The notes: generated by a model not told the origin, from the letters alone. DNA of 64,000 nt from Notospermus geniculatus (GCA_002633025.1 NMRB01000335.1:8954-72953); one strand, 5' to 3'; shown: positions 34,534 through 45,702, numbered from the stretch's first letter. A program made the numbers and translations.

Positions 34534-34778
34534 AGCCTAGTTTATACTTCGACGCACGACCATCGCCGGCGACCGACGCGCGATCTTGCGTTCGACGCCG
34601 ACCCCGTCGTACGATTTGGTCGGCGTCCGATCGCGAGGCTGTTATTACTTGAGTCATTTCATAACGGGTTGCCGTCGCTAGAGTACGCTGGACTATGAAT
34701 CAATTCCGCGAAGTCGGCGTCCCAGATTTGATCGTGCGTCGGACGCCGATGGTCTTGCGTCGAAGTATAAACTAGGCT
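34534..34778. mobile_element. TAA-flanked MITE, AGCCTAGTTTATAC ends
   Basis: A 245-bp element with inverted ends AGCCTAGTTTATACTTCGAC and TAA duplications (34531-34533 and 34779-34781). CG-rich interior. It shares AGCC ends and TAA flanks with 16011-16328 and 52828-53205. Confidence 0.78.
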
Positions 34779-34845
34779 TAAAGGCGCCAAGCATACGCTC
34801 TTTTGGGCTATCGGCCAAGCGAGCTAAAATGCCTAGATGACTCAC

Positions 34846-34971
34846 CGTTAGCTTTGCAGATCTTGCCCGATGGGCCAGTAAACCCAGGGGCACAACGACA
34901 CTTGAACGACCCCTTCGTGTTGTGACATAATTGAGGACAGTAGTTTCCCCATTTTGAGCATTCGTCCACAT
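34846..34971 (-). CDS. LRP2: LRP2-like exon: calcium-binding EGF
   Basis: A 126-bp exon, donor CTAACG|GTGAGT, acceptor TTTTAG. It encodes [20 protein letters not shown] and then [18 protein letters not shown] at the start and C-x-N-x-x-G-S-F-K-C are the calcium-binding EGF consensus. It precedes the propeller, as expected for LRP2. Confidence 0.88.
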
Positions 34972-35099
34972 CTAAAATATACAAGGAGAAATATCCAAAG
35001 TAGATGAGTTTTTGATATCTCCACTTTAACACTAGTAATCACAAGGTAAATGATCATTTCACAGAAATTCTAGTTCTGTGATGCCACATACTTTGACCA

Positions 35100-35700
35100 T
35101 AATCAAAACATAAGATAGGCCCCGCCACTGATATATTAGCCTCAGTTACACCCTTTCCCAAACTGGTGGTTTTTTTAGACATGGGTCTTCCCCGTGCTTG
35201 AAAAAAACCCGCCACGCGCTTAGATCTACACTGATTTTCAGGTACATTTCGTTAGTTACTAAACACGGCGAAAGAGATCTCGCTTGTGGCTCAAATTTCA
35301 CAGGGTTTTTGGTCTATAGCGCATGCGCAATAGACAACATACTTACCGCGCCATCTGTCGCCGGGTTTTATAACTAGTAATTGCCGAGTTTATAGCGTTT
35401 ACACTAATCTAAAAGCCCGGGTGACACACGTGTCTGAATTAGCCCAGGTATGACAGGAATCAGCGTCCTAGGAATGCAGATCCTCCAAACAACAGCCCGC
35501 TATTGTAAGGTTATATTCGAATGGTCATGGTCTGATCTCTAGCCATATATCCCTCGCTGAACAATAAGACCGGACTTTGATTCCAGGGGGACTAGGATTC
35601 CTTTCACACCGGCGAGCTCGCCGGGTCTAATAAACACGGTGTTTTCAAACACGGGTCTCTTAGACACGCAAAAAAGGTGTACATGTTCGCACAAGAAACC
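35100..35700. other. Intron, degraded repeats only
   Basis: Scattered AGCCCGGGT- and GTTTACAC-type words resemble the TAA-flanked element group, but no complete boundaries could be set. Confidence 0.3.
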
Positions 35701-35701
35701 T

Positions 35702-35820
35702 GGGCCCATATTCACAAAACCTTGCTAGGCTTAGTTGGTTACTAAATTACCCAGTTTGTACAGACCAATGTACACCACTAGCAACCAACTAAGCTAGCAA
35801 GGTTTCATGAATATGGATCC
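35702..35820. mobile_element. Hairpin element, GGGCCCATATTCA ends
   Basis: A 119-bp palindrome; left arm GGGCCCATATTCACAAAACC, right arm with the inverse TTTCATGAATATGGATCC. Inner arms hold TTGCTAGGCTTAGTTGGTT and its complement. Same terminal signature as 11929-12036 and 18944-20214. Confidence 0.65.
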
Positions 35821-35888
35821 TAGGGTTTTGGTGCGTTTGGGATACATGTAGGTGGAAGTACAGCTTATGAAAAAGAAAGGTCTATTAC

Positions 35889-36038
35889 CTATGCACGATT
35901 TCCTATCTTTTGGTGACAACTGGTATCCCTCTTTACATGAACAATAGAAGCCTCCTCCAGGTGACGTGATAGTCGTGCAATTTTGTTGACAGCCTCCGTT
36001 ATTTTGGCTGCAACTTTTGCGAGAACCACTTGTCTTCT
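35889..36038 (-). CDS. LRP2: LRP2-like exon: EGF module
   Basis: A 150-bp exon, acceptor TTTTTCAG, donor GCATAG|GTAATA. It encodes SCSQNNGGCQQNCTTI and then GGGFYCSCKEGYQLSPKDRK. Cysteine spacing fits the first EGF of an LRP EGF pair. Phase 1 at both ends matches the LDLa exon before and the calcium-binding EGF after. Confidence 0.87.
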   Translation of the reverse strand, partial: RRQVVLAKVAAKITEAVNKIARLSRHLEEASIVHVKRDTSCHQKIGNRA

Positions 36039-36219
36039 CTGAAAAATAGGAAAGAAATGGGCTCGATGGAAGTTGTCATCGCATCAATCAGGCTTAGATC
36101 TTCATGTCAAGGTCATCTTCTCAGTCAGTAAGGTCACATCTAACCTTCTTTCGTCAAGCCCGTAACCGTTCAAGGTCACAATTAAGCGAGTGACCTTCAA
36201 CTTCTCAGGAAACTCACTA

Positions 36220-36728
36220 GGCCTTTTTACACGGTGCGGGTGCCTTCCGCATCGAGACTGGATCGAGGAGGGTTCGGTTATTTTTTCCTGGTAAAAGCGA
36301 AGCAGCTGACCTCCACCTTCCTCGGCCAGTTCAGTTCGCCGCGTGAGTCTCGGGAAGGTGTAGGTAGGTGCAGGCCGGTTATTCTCTCGTGTAAAAGCGA
36401 ACCGACGTCCACCGGCCTCGGGCGGGATTGAGCACGCTACCTGAGTGACATCAGTCGCTTAAGAAATCAGGCGCGAGATTTCTCAAGCCGTGCTGTTAGA
36501 AGCGTAGTTTGTCGATTTTTAGCGATTAGTTCCGGGATACCGGTACGTACGATAAGTGTAAAAGTTGATACACGCCGATCTAGTGGCATGCATTCGATGA
36601 ACCGACCTCGAACTGGATCGAGGCCAGTTACCGAACCCGCAGCATGTAAAAGCAATCAATCCACCCTGAACCGAACCCGACCGAGGAGGGTGGAGGTAGG
36701 TTTCCTCGATCCCTCCCACAGTAGGGCT
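36220..36728. mobile_element. MITE, copy 2 of the 22902 family
   Basis: CCTTTTTACACGGTGCGGGT at the left and most of the interior (GATCGAGGAGGGTTCGGTTA, GTGTAAAAGCGAACCGAC) match 22902-23425. The right terminal repeat is replaced by CCCTCCCACAGTAGGGCT, so this copy is broken. Confidence 0.65.
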
Positions 36729-37142
36729 TTGGACTCGTTCCTCTTCATACAAAGCCCTGCTGAATTGGGCCTCCCAGCCAGCCGTGAGACGGTCAGAAAT
36801 CCATTGCCCAATCAGAGTGCAGCATTTCTATGGTGTGAAAGCTAAATAATTATGACTTATATAAACAATCAAAAGTAATAAGGATCTTATTGATATATAC
36901 GAAGAACCACTGCGATAATATTCAGCCATTTTTGAAAAGACATTAAGTGATTTGTAGATACAAAACTGCTGACGATAAAACAGGGTAAACCACGAAAGTA
37001 CCAAAACCACGACAACAGAGGGAGTGCAACTCGAGTATGGAACAGCCACACCAGATTCACTTTCAGCAGGGGTTTGTGTGAGTGGATGAAGAGGAGCGAG
37101 GTAAAAACCCGTGCTGTGGGAGGATGACAACGAATCACTTAC

Positions 37143-37271
37143 GGCAGCCTATCTCATCTGTACCATCCGAACAATCTTTGATGTTGTCGCACACTTGCTT
37201 AACGTGAACACATTCCTGATTCTGACATTTAAAGTGATTCTTCCAACAACGTTCCTTTGGGGCTCGCTCAC
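37143..37271 (-). CDS. LRP2: LRP2-like exon: LDLa module 5
   Basis: A 129-bp exon, acceptor GTTCTTCAG, donor GGCTGCC|GTAAGT. It encodes CWKNHFKCQNQECVHVKQVC and then DNIKDCSDGTDEIGC. Six cysteines and the D-x-x-x-D-C-x-D-x-x-DE calcium cage are complete. It is the last LDLa before the EGF pair. Confidence 0.88.
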
Positions 37272-37899
37272 CTGAAGAACACACAATAGATGGGTCACAA
37301 AATTTCAGTACGTGTATAGAGGTTCTTTACCGACGTCAGAACTCAATGCTAATGAGCTAATTAATACATAATTAATCATGTGTTTGGCCATCAGTAATAC
37401 ACTACAAAGCTATGAAATTCATCACTGATTGTCTGTTTTTAAAACTGACAGGAGTCAGTCAATCATCAGACTGCTGTACAACATGTAATTTTATTTCACA
37501 AATCATACATTAAGAAACTGAAATGATAAGAAAGGTAGAGCCTTGGAAAAAATTATTGAACCACCTCTGTTATTTCCTCTCATTTCCCATTAAATAAGGC
37601 CCACAAAAAACTTTCTTCACCCTTTTGTGCCACACTGTACTCAAAAAATGCTGCTCGAAGAATTTAGGTTTGATTAGAAGCGATGTGAAGTGGACAGTTG
37701 TCTGCACAGTAAATGTACACTTCAGGTCCTTCCTTTTAGGCAGAATACTCAGCAAGGTCCTTCTACCAGCTTCCCATTGTTTCTTCATTACGCGAAGTTA
37801 ATTTCCACATTTGGATCGTCTTGCTGAAGTATGAGCAAATTGACAAACACAATAAATCAGTCCATTAGAATGATTGGAGAGTTTGTGGACCTATTTTAA
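37272..37899. other. Intron, no recognised feature
   Basis: AT-rich intron sequence with no readable element ends. Confidence 0.3.
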
Positions 37900-38561
37900 A
37901 GGGACTAGGAAAATTGTTTCAAGCTCCTGGTAGTTGAAAATGGTCGTCGAGATCAATCAGTAACACCTAAAATATCTAGGTTACACCAACCCAATTAGGG
38001 TGTCCTAAATGTAGGTACCCCCTCTGCCCATAGTCATGATTTAGTTTTGGCAATTGCCACAATCATGAGTGGCGCCTCGAATCGTGACGTCACTGGTTAC
38101 CAGCGACAGACTGGTGCCCGGTCCTAACGGACTTATTTCACAGTACACGTACCTACAGGTTCGAATGAGCACAGAGTAGGAATGTCGTGAAAAGATTACA
38201 TAACATTGCCGACTGTCACACATAGGGGACATTCATGTTCTTGACACATACACTGAATAAGCTCGTTTTTGTTGGTCAGTTGGTGATTGAGCGGAACAAG
38301 AAGTAAAATGTTATGACTGTTCCATGCATTACATACAGTGACACTATTGATTAGATTCCCAGTGACGTAGGCAAATTACCATGGGAGACAACTGCTGAGC
38401 AATTGCTCAAATAGTGACTGCTCCATGGTCAGGCGATAACTGATTTACCTGGGTGTCACTAATTAACACTTAACTGAAAAAGTGAATTGAGGGTAGGAAT
38501 TTATCATGAAGGAACTAGCATTTTGTAATAACCCAAGCTAGAAACAATTTTCCTAGTCCCT
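37900..38561. mobile_element. TTAA-flanked 662-bp element
   Basis: Ends AGGGACTAGGAAAATTGTTT and exact inverse, with TTAA at 37896-37899 and 38562-38565. No transposase frame. One of at least five TTAA-type insertions in the window. Confidence 0.75.
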
Positions 38562-38756
38562 TTAAGGGGGCGGTAGCCATAAGGAAGCGCACTGCAAATG
38601 GCGACTGAAAACAATTCATATTTTCTTCAAGCAAAAAGGTAGCATCGATTTCATGTATTTCTATGAAATTGCTACTCTTGTTCTACACATCTGAATTGTA
38701 AACGATGTGCTTTCATCTTTCATTAATCAGCTAATTAAGCAAACAATGAGACCCCC

Positions 38757-39582
38757 NNNNNNNNNNNNNNNNNNNNNNNNNNNNNNNNNNNNNNNNNNNN
38801 NNNNNNNNNNNNNNNNNNNNNNNNNNNNNNNNNNNNNNNNNNNNNNNNNNNNNNNNNNNNNNNNNNNNNNNNNNNNNNNNNNNNNNNNNNNNNNNNNNNN
38901 NNNNNNNNNNNNNNNNNNNNNNNNNNNNNNNNNNNNNNNNNNNNNNNNNNNNNNNNNNNNNNNNNNNNNNNNNNNNNNNNNNNNNNNNNNNNNNNNNNNN
39001 NNNNNNNNNNNNNNNNNNNNNNNNNNNNNNNNNNNNNNNNNNNNNNNNNNNNNNNNNNNNNNNNNNNNNNNNNNNNNNNNNNNNNNNNNNNNNNNNNNNN
39101 NNNNNNNNNNNNNNNNNNNNNNNNNNNNNNNNNNNNNNNNNNNNNNNNNNNNNNNNNNNNNNNNNNNNNNNNNNNNNNNNNNNNNNNNNNNNNNNNNNNN
39201 NNNNNNNNNNNNNNNNNNNNNNNNNNNNNNNNNNNNNNNNNNNNNNNNNNNNNNNNNNNNNNNNNNNNNNNNNNNNNNNNNNNNNNNNNNNNNNNNNNNN
39301 NNNNNNNNNNNNNNNNNNNNNNNNNNNNNNNNNNNNNNNNNNNNNNNNNNNNNNNNNNNNNNNNNNNNNNNNNNNNNNNNNNNNNNNNNNNNNNNNNNNN
39401 NNNNNNNNNNNNNNNNNNNNNNNNNNNNNNNNNNNNNNNNNNNNNNNNNNNNNNNNNNNNNNNNNNNNNNNNNNNNNNNNNNNNNNNNNNNNNNNNNNNN
39501 NNNNNNNNNNNNNNNNNNNNNNNNNNNNNNNNNNNNNNNNNNNNNNNNNNNNNNNNNNNNNNNNNNNNNNNNNNNNNNNNNN
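38757..39582. other. Assembly gap (826 N)
   Basis: Unsequenced. The left part of repeat D copy 3 is probably inside it, since that repeat's terminus is visible only on the right. A hidden receptor exon is not required: the flanking exons (37143-37271 and 41538-41733) join in phase. Confidence 0.95.
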
Positions 39583-40302
39583 AAAATTTGGAGAAGATCC
39601 AATCACTAGTTCAGGAGTTATTGCACTTTTTGTGTTTTGGGTTTTAACCACCTGGTGGCCAAGCCAACAACTGAATCGGACTGAAACTTGGTGTCATAGG
39701 TCATATGACGTAGGGGCATTGTACCAAGTTTCAGGTCAATAGCCCCCGCAGTTACGAAACGTGCCATCAGAAGGCAAAATTCTGAACTTGACCTCTGTGA
39801 TCTTGAAAAGTAGGTCAAATCAAAAGCCGTTATATACGTTATGTACCCTCATTAGATGCACCTATGATAACAATTCGGAGACGATCCATTCATTAGTTCA
39901 GGAGTTTTTGCAGTTTTTGTGTTTTTGGTTTTAGCCACCTGGTGGCCAAGCCAAAGAACGAATAGGACCGAAAGTTGGTGTCATTGAAGTTACGAAAATT
40001 ATTTTACATTTGGCGTTCCATATGCAATTACACCGGAAGTGTAATTGCAGCGCCACCTACGTGTTGTGCGAAAGCTTAGTCAGGATTTGATTTAGGATGC
40101 ATAGTAGGGATTATGTACCTATCATTGAGTATATGTGCGGATTTGTGTACAATACGGGGTATGGCAACAGAAATAAAGCTATTGTACTGTAATTTGAGAG
40201 TAACGTAGATTTATTTAGAAATATGTTATGTGACCTAGGAGGATATATGTACCAAGTTTCAGATCAATATCCCCAGCAGCTACAAAACGTGCTCTGCTAA
40301 AA

Positions 40303-40560
40303 CCTGGCGTCCACTAGGGCGCGGACAGGACGCGGAATGCAAAATCAGTACATAAATCCGCATTCATTCAGCAACATTTCCGCATATTCTTGAAAGATTC
40401 CGTTCACTCTCTTTATCATTCCTAAAGATTTCCTGGCGCTTCTGCACTTTCGGGAGAGGGCAAAATGCCCAATAGTCATTGACGCGGAAAGAATGCCGAA
40501 ATGATACAATTTGCTTCCGCAACACTTCCTAATGTTGTCGGCGCTCTAGTGGACGCCACC
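40303..40560. mobile_element. MITE, CCTGGCGTCCACTAG ends
   Basis: Left CCTGGCGTCCACTAGGGCGC, right the approximate inverse (GCGCTCTAGTGGACGCCACC). Interior is rich in TTCCGCA-type words. It abuts a second, longer copy. Outer flanks read CTAA and CATAA, consistent with a TAA target inside repeat D. Confidence 0.65.
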
Positions 40561-40567
40561 CATAAAA

Positions 40568-41432
40568 CCTAGCGTCCACTAGGGCGCGGACAAGACGCGG
40601 AACGCAAATTAAGCAATTCCGCATTCATTCCGCAACCTCTCCGCATATTCTTGAAAGATTCCGTTCACTGTCTTTATCATTCATAAGCAGTTCCCGGCAT
40701 TTCCGCACGTTCGGGAGAGGGCGAAATTTCCGCATCCAAATTTTGATCGAGACCAAAATTTCGACGCGGAAATGAACTTCCCTACACCTTCGGCAACTTG
40801 TCTGCATTGTCGTGGGGACATCGTCAGGACATCCCACCTTTCTGTAACACTTCTGCAAACGCTCCAGAAAGCTTCCGCGGTGCGGGCAGCTTCGCGAAGG
40901 CAAGCAGAAGCCACGCGGACTGTTTCAGGAAAGCGCGGAGTCGATGCAGATCAAAATAAGCAAGTGCACGAAGCCGTCAAGACTTTGCGGACAAGACACG
41001 GAAAGGTCAACAGGTTGCGGCGTGGAGGAGTTTATGGCCGGTGTAACGTTTTTCAGTGTGGCCGTTTTTCCTAACTCCATGACGGCTAGCAGACATATGA
41101 GAAAAATCCAAATTCGGCGCAGAATTTATAACCTTGACTTATTTCCTCATATTGTCCGCATATCTACCCGATTGTCCTAGTCCATGATTTTACTACTCCT
41201 GGTGTGGTCCTAGATGTGTCCGCGCTGTCCTGCTACGATCAGCAGCATTTCGCGCCCTTCGCGATTGCTTCCTGGGACACTCCCAGGTATGTCTGCAGAG
41301 ATTCATCGTAATGTCCCAGGAAACGATGATTCCCACACTTTTTTTCGCGACTGACGCGGAAAGAATGCCGAAATGGCATAATTTGCTTCCGCAACCCTTC
41401 CTAATCTTGTCGGCGCTCTAGTGGACGCCACC
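40568..41432. mobile_element. MITE, second tandem copy, ~865 bp
   Basis: Same ends as its neighbour (CCTAGCGTCCACTAGGGCGC and inverse). Its interior is longer and includes a GTGTAACGTTTTTCAGTG trace of the 34296 family near 41040. Confidence 0.6.
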
Positions 41433-41537
41433 CATAACGGACGACGGACGCTGCACCATCGTAAGAGCTCACCACAGGTGAGCTAAAAAGTGCTTCAACG
41501 AATGTTTTACAAATGAAGCATCTATCAACGCACTTAC

Positions 41538-41733
41538 AATCTTTCTCGTCCGATGCATCACCGCAGTTATCGACCTTATCGCACAGCCGCCATCTTGGAA
41601 TACATTTAAAATTGTTACATCTGAAACGTGTTGCCTCGGGGCAGTCGATAGAGATGCAAATCTTTGACGTCTCGTCTGAGCCGTCACCACAGTCGTCATC
41701 CCCATCACAACGCCATTCTGGTGGAATACAAAT
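41538..41733 (-). CDS. LRP2: LRP2-like exon: LDLa 3 (end) and LDLa 4
   Basis: A 196-bp exon, acceptor GTGTTTACAG, donor AAAGATT|GTAAGT. It starts mid-module with [20 protein letters not shown], completing LDLa 3. It then encodes a full LDLa 4: [20 protein letters not shown] and [16 protein letters not shown]. Phase 0 in, phase 1 out. Confidence 0.9.
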
Positions 41734-42010
41734 CTGTAAACACGACACACGATGATGGTAGCCCGTGGTATACAATAAATCGGAAAGTGGTCTCCGAATA
41801 TTCCGCAAATTTTCGACCACAATCGGCGTCTTCCTCAGGGGCTATGTAGAAGAGATCCAAGAGGTGAATGAGCTAGAACCTAATGATGGAAGGTAGTTAT
41901 ACATGTAATATGGAAGAAGCCCTGGACAAACAGGGAGCTAAGAGCCTGTGGTATGATGCTGTTTTCCTCGCTTCTGGATTAGCAACAATTAGCAACACAA
42001 AAAGGTACTT

Positions 42011-42232
42011 TAAAGGCCTTTAAAGGACAATTTGCATTGGGTTGCAAGTTGCTGCAACCTGCAACTTGTTACAGTCTACCTGTGACGTTTACACATAGCA
42101 ACATCCAGTTGCAATAAGTTGCATACCCGTTTACACGTGCAACTTTGATGATTGTTTTGGTCTCATCAGGTTTATGCAACAAGTTGCATGAAGTTGCATA
42201 TGAAAAGTTGCATGTGTAAACCGGTCTTTAAG
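42011..42232. mobile_element. Inverted-repeat element with TTGCAACTTG words
   Basis: The segment is full of GTTGCAACTTG-like palindromic words in both orientations. TTAAAGGCCTTTAAAGG at the left and GTGTAAACCGGTCTTTAA at the right frame it. Boundaries are approximate. Confidence 0.5.
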
Positions 42233-42681
42233 AGGAAGTCAGCAATAAGGCATTGAGACTGCTGCCACACATAAAAGAATGAGCTGAAGTATGGTACCTT
42301 ACTTGGGTTAATCAGACTGCATGTATATAACAGCACGTTGAACGTCTCAATTGATGAAAAAGAATGCGAACATTTTTGTCAGCTAACGTTTGGACATGCA
42401 GTAATATCAATCTAGCCTTGGCGTTACCACTGGCTGGCTATGCATGGGTTTTGGACAGGACGCCAGCCTCATCACGTTGGTTTCGGATTCCACCGGCAGG
42501 GGAGGGATGACGCATACCTCGTGCATAGTTTGGCGCTTTAGATTAAGACGTAGGCCTACGGGTTAATTCAGGAGGCCAGACGTCCATTTCTGAATGACGT
42601 GAATGCATCCTACCAAGAATACCGGTACATTAGGAGAAGAATGTATAACTTCTAATAAAGCAAAAGGGTGGGTATTATGTT

Positions 42682-42971
42682 AGTTTTTCTGATTATAGAG
42701 GGCGTATGGTAATTATAGGCCTTCTCATTAAATAACCAATGTTTAGATTTGACTTGTTGACTGAGTTGTATTATTTAGAACGTCGTCAACATTCTTATGT
42801 AAAGTTACAGACAAATTACAAGCATGCATTTTTTTTTAATTTTGGTGAAACCATGGATTTGTTGTATAGGTCAGAGTGCCCAATTTGAGATCAATACAAC
42901 AATCAAATTGTCGAAAATATGGTCCATTAGAAAATGCTTTGTAGCTCGGCTATTTCTGAGTGCATAACTGG
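42682..42971. repeat. Dispersed intronic repeat, copy 2
   Basis: Inverted counterpart of 22566-22893. In the pre-mRNA the two copies could pair across the exons between them. Confidence 0.7.
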
Positions 42972-43115
42972 AAGACGTCCTTTTGTTTGTAACGATATTC
43001 TCTAAACCATGTACACAATAAACCTCCACAAATTAAGATCCATTCAGTTACAGGGTCACCAGACGCAATTTACTAAACTCATTTTTGGCACATATTCGAA
43101 GTTCTTCTTCTTATA

Positions 43116-43661
43116 CAGGGTGGTCCAAAAAAAAACGGACAGGCATACTTCCACCACTCTCAGTCCCAAACCACTGTTATGAGTGGATAGAGAATCTTTC
43201 GGGAAGAAAAATAAGATACCTCGATTCGGTCCAGTAGTTTTACCTCCAGAGCCATTTTTGTGAAGCAAAGTCAGTGGTCCTTAGTTACTACATGTAATTT
43301 ACCGGTGAACAGCGAATTCAGCATGATTAATAAAGGGGATTAGTTGTTTTGCAACAATGCTCACGTTTGATTTTCATGTTCTACATGTACCCGTACTTCA
43401 TTTTTTACCTATCCACAGGATAATGCTTTTGTCAGTTACAAGGCTACGCTGTTGTCTATGCTCTTGATTGTTCTGTAGGGAACAATTCACCAAGGGCCTC
43501 GACCTTGCTTTACAAAATATGGTCTGCAGCTCGAACCACTGGACCGAATCGGGATATCTTGGTGTCTTTTTTCTTCTAGAAAGATTCTCCAGCCAATGCC
43601 ATCAGTAGTTTGGGGCTCTGGGTAGTGGAAGTATGCTTGTCCGTTTTTTTGGACCACCCTG
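43116..43661. mobile_element. mariner-type MITE, CAGGGTGGTCC ends
   Basis: A 546-bp element between TA dinucleotides (43114-43115 and 43662-43663) has ends CAGGGTGGTCCAAAAAAAAA and inverse, followed on both arms by CGGACA and GCATACTTCCAC. Longer partly complementary arms include the GGACCGAATCG region. No transposase. Confidence 0.75.
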
Positions 43662-43688
43662 TATTCTTGATCCAGGCGTTGAAGTTTA

Positions 43689-43742
43689 AGGCGAGCTGTT
43701 TTTGTGAACAATAGAAATTCTATTGTTCACAAAAACTCGCCT
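43689..43742. repeat. Perfect-arm hairpin
   Basis: AGGCGAG...TTTTTGTGAACAATAG and its inverse meet at AAATTC with a loop of a few bases. Possibly the core of a foldback element. The word AGCTGTTTTT at the left has a 2-bp mismatch with the right arm. Confidence 0.6.
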
Positions 43743-43783
43743 AAAACGTCAAGGCCTGTTGATCCTACCAATCCAATGAAGCT

Positions 43784-44223
43784 AGTATCCACGGTGTACA
43801 ATCAACCTTGCCGTACAGCTGCGGGAGAAAGTTCCGGTCACATACGCTTGGCAAAGCTGAGATTCCGAATCACTATAAATACCATTGCTGTAAGGGCAAA
43901 ATGATAACCCTAGGCGAATGAATACACTAAAAAAGCCTAGCTGCTGCAATATCCTAGAAAAGCCTAGCTGCTGCAATATCCCCCAGAAATTCGCAGGAGA
44001 ACGCATCGAAAATCGGCAATTTTAAAATGAACTGTACGGCTGCGGGAGGTCTAAGATATTACAGCAGCATGCCTTTTATAGTGTATTCGTTCACCTAGGA
44101 CTGTCATTTTGTCCTTAGCAGTGGTATTTATAGTAATTTGGAATCTCAGCTTTGCCAAGCGTATGTGACCGGAACTTTCTCCCGTAGCTGTACGGCAAGG
44201 TTGATTGTACACCGTGGTATCTA
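43784..44223. mobile_element. Palindromic element, ~440 bp
   Basis: Arms of about 170 bp run inward from CACGGTGTACAATCAACC through AAGTTCCGGTCACATACGC and TTATAGTGATTCGGAATC-type sequence and their complements. The centre has a duplicated AAGCCTAGCTGCTGCAATAT. No coding capacity. Confidence 0.65.
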
Positions 44224-44415
44224 TCAACACACACCCACACAGGTCTCACACGTTGGCCTACATGTATGGACGCATTACGCTATCGGTGAATTTGGCACAT
44301 CCCCTCCCCTCGGACAAAGCCCAACCCCCGTGAGTAAAATACCCTCGAGAACATCCCGAAGGGTCGACACGAACCTATATCAAACCCCGTCGAGTCCCAG
44401 TTACATAAAACTAAC

Positions 44416-44594
44416 CATATTTGCACACTCAAACTTATCGTCTGGGCAGAAACCTTTCCTGGGGTAGGAGGGTGTGGTACAATTTTGCTCATCAGACAAA
44501 TCCTGGCAGTCTTTTTCTCCGTCGCAGACCACGTCAGAACTGACACACTGGCCGTTGGTGCATTTGAACTGATTGTCACGGCATGGACGATACA
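44416..44594 (-). CDS. LRP2: LRP2-like exon: LDLa 2 and start of LDLa 3
   Basis: A 179-bp exon, acceptor TTGTGTTTCAG, donor AATATG|GTTAGT, phase 0 out. It encodes CRDNQFKCTNGQCVSSDVVC and CDGEKDCQDLSDEQNC (LDLa 2), a short linker and CPDDKFECANM, the first half of LDLa 3 that ends in the next exon. Confidence 0.9.
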
Positions 44595-44769
44595 CTGAAA
44601 CACAAGAGCAATGCTAAGCGTGGCATATGCCCCAGCACATACAGTAACGGACATAATTATTAGAGCAGGGGAAATTAAAGTTTTCATTCAAGGCAAAATA
44701 TCCGCTTCCTTATTCCGATATCTGTATCAAAAGTATTTGAAGTCAGTTCTAGATATGCACTCCTCTAGT

Positions 44770-45395
44770 CTGATAGGTTTTCGCTGAATTTAGATACTGG
44801 ATATCATGAGAATGGCGAAAATATCAAAATTTTACATATTTCTTGAGATTTGCTATTATCACCTTTTTGTGTGGATATTTTGTGGAATTTTTTTTCGCTT
44901 CCAACAACATATTGAATGGGGGTATAATCTGACAGCGTTTGGATACCGACGTTGATGTTCATACAGCTGAGATTCAAGTTTCATGTTTTTGAGATTTTCC
45001 AGTAAAATTTTGAGATTATCCAGAATCTTTGTATTGCTCGCCAACCGTAAAATGAAATTGGATCATATAGACAACAAGGTCCTAAATCAACTCCAGCAAA
45101 AAAATCACTTTCGACCAAGTCACTTCATAAGTATTGCAAAATATCAAAATCGCGGGAAATCTCAAGAACATAAAAAGTTCAATCCCTGCTTTTGGCGAAT
45201 CAGTATTAGCATCCAAACATCGACAGATTATACTCCCATTCAACATGTTGTTGCTAGAGAAAACAAGTCTATAAATTATAGGCCTATAGACAAAATGGTG
45301 ATGATAGCAAATCTCAAGAAATATGTGAAATTTCGATATTTTCACCGTTCTCGTGAAATTCAGTATCTGAATTCGGCGAAAACTTATCGAAGCCC
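44770..45395. mobile_element. Foldback element, ~620 bp
   Basis: Left arm GATAGGTTTTCGCTGAATT then TTTCTTGAGATTTGCTATTA; right arm holds their complements (AATTCGGCGAAAACTTATC; ATAGCAAATCTCAAGAAATA). A second pair of inner arms contains AACAACATATTGAATGGG and its complement. No protein. Confidence 0.65.
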
Positions 45396-45579
45396 GGGTC
45401 TGAAATAAGCCCTGGCTTTTTGAGCATGTATGCGGCATGTATGGGTTTTAAAACCCCGGGCTTTATTTAGACACGGCGATTCATAGGTGTAAACGCAAAA
45501 AGCCCATGCTGAGCCAGGACTTTTATGTAGTGTAAAAAGGTTTATACTTCGTTCACTGCCAAAGAATATACGTACTTAC

Positions 45580-45702
45580 CGCAGTTCATCTCATCTGACA
45601 GATCACCGCAATCATTATCATGATCACAGCGCCACTTTCCAGGAAGACATTTTTTGTTGTCACACCGGAACTCAGATTCTGAGCAGGAACGATACCGACT
45701 AG
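45580..45702 (-). CDS. LRP2: LRP2-like exon: LDLa module 1 in window
   Basis: A 123-bp exon, acceptor TTTCTTCAG, donor AACTGCG|GTAAGT. It encodes [18 protein letters not shown] and [16 protein letters not shown], a complete LDLa with calcium-cage residues. It begins in phase 1, so at least one more coding exon lies upstream; none was identified with confidence between here and 64000. Confidence 0.88.

Larger units (their letters stand above)
39583..41489. repeat. Repeat D, copy 3, with two inserted MITEs
   Basis: The 3' half of the D family (AAAATTTGGAGAAGATCCA onward) ends in GGTGAGCTAAAAA at 41489. It is split after GTGCTCTGCTAA by a tandem pair of inverted-repeat elements (40303-40560 and 40568-41432). 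It ends about 50 bp from the donor of the LDLa exon at 41538. Confidence 0.65.
12920..45702 (-). other. LRP2: LRP2/megalin-like receptor gene, 3' part (14 exons)
   Basis: Fourteen exons on the minus strand, all with compatible phases, encode the last ~825 residues of a giant LDL-receptor-family endocytic receptor. The order is five LDLa modules, an EGF, a calcium-binding EGF, a propeller with five YWTD-type motifs, a juxtamembrane EGF, a single transmembrane helix and a ~160-residue tail. This matches the C-terminal end of vertebrate LRP2. The tail supports LRP2 over LRP1: LPKMPEMPKLP followed by VTFRGGTSVQIG mirrors the LPxLPKLP...VTFRSG segment of megalin. Family members take up lipoproteins, vitamin carriers and signalling ligands through clathrin pits. 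The 5' part lies upstream of 45702, beyond the window or hidden by large transposon-filled introns. Introns run from a few hundred bp to about 5 kb and are full of mobile elements. Orthology to LRP2 is inference from domain order and tail motifs. Confidence 0.88.

Noticed and set aside
38707-39651. Very long open frames on both strands
   Set aside because: They consist of the N gap; no real sequence supports them.
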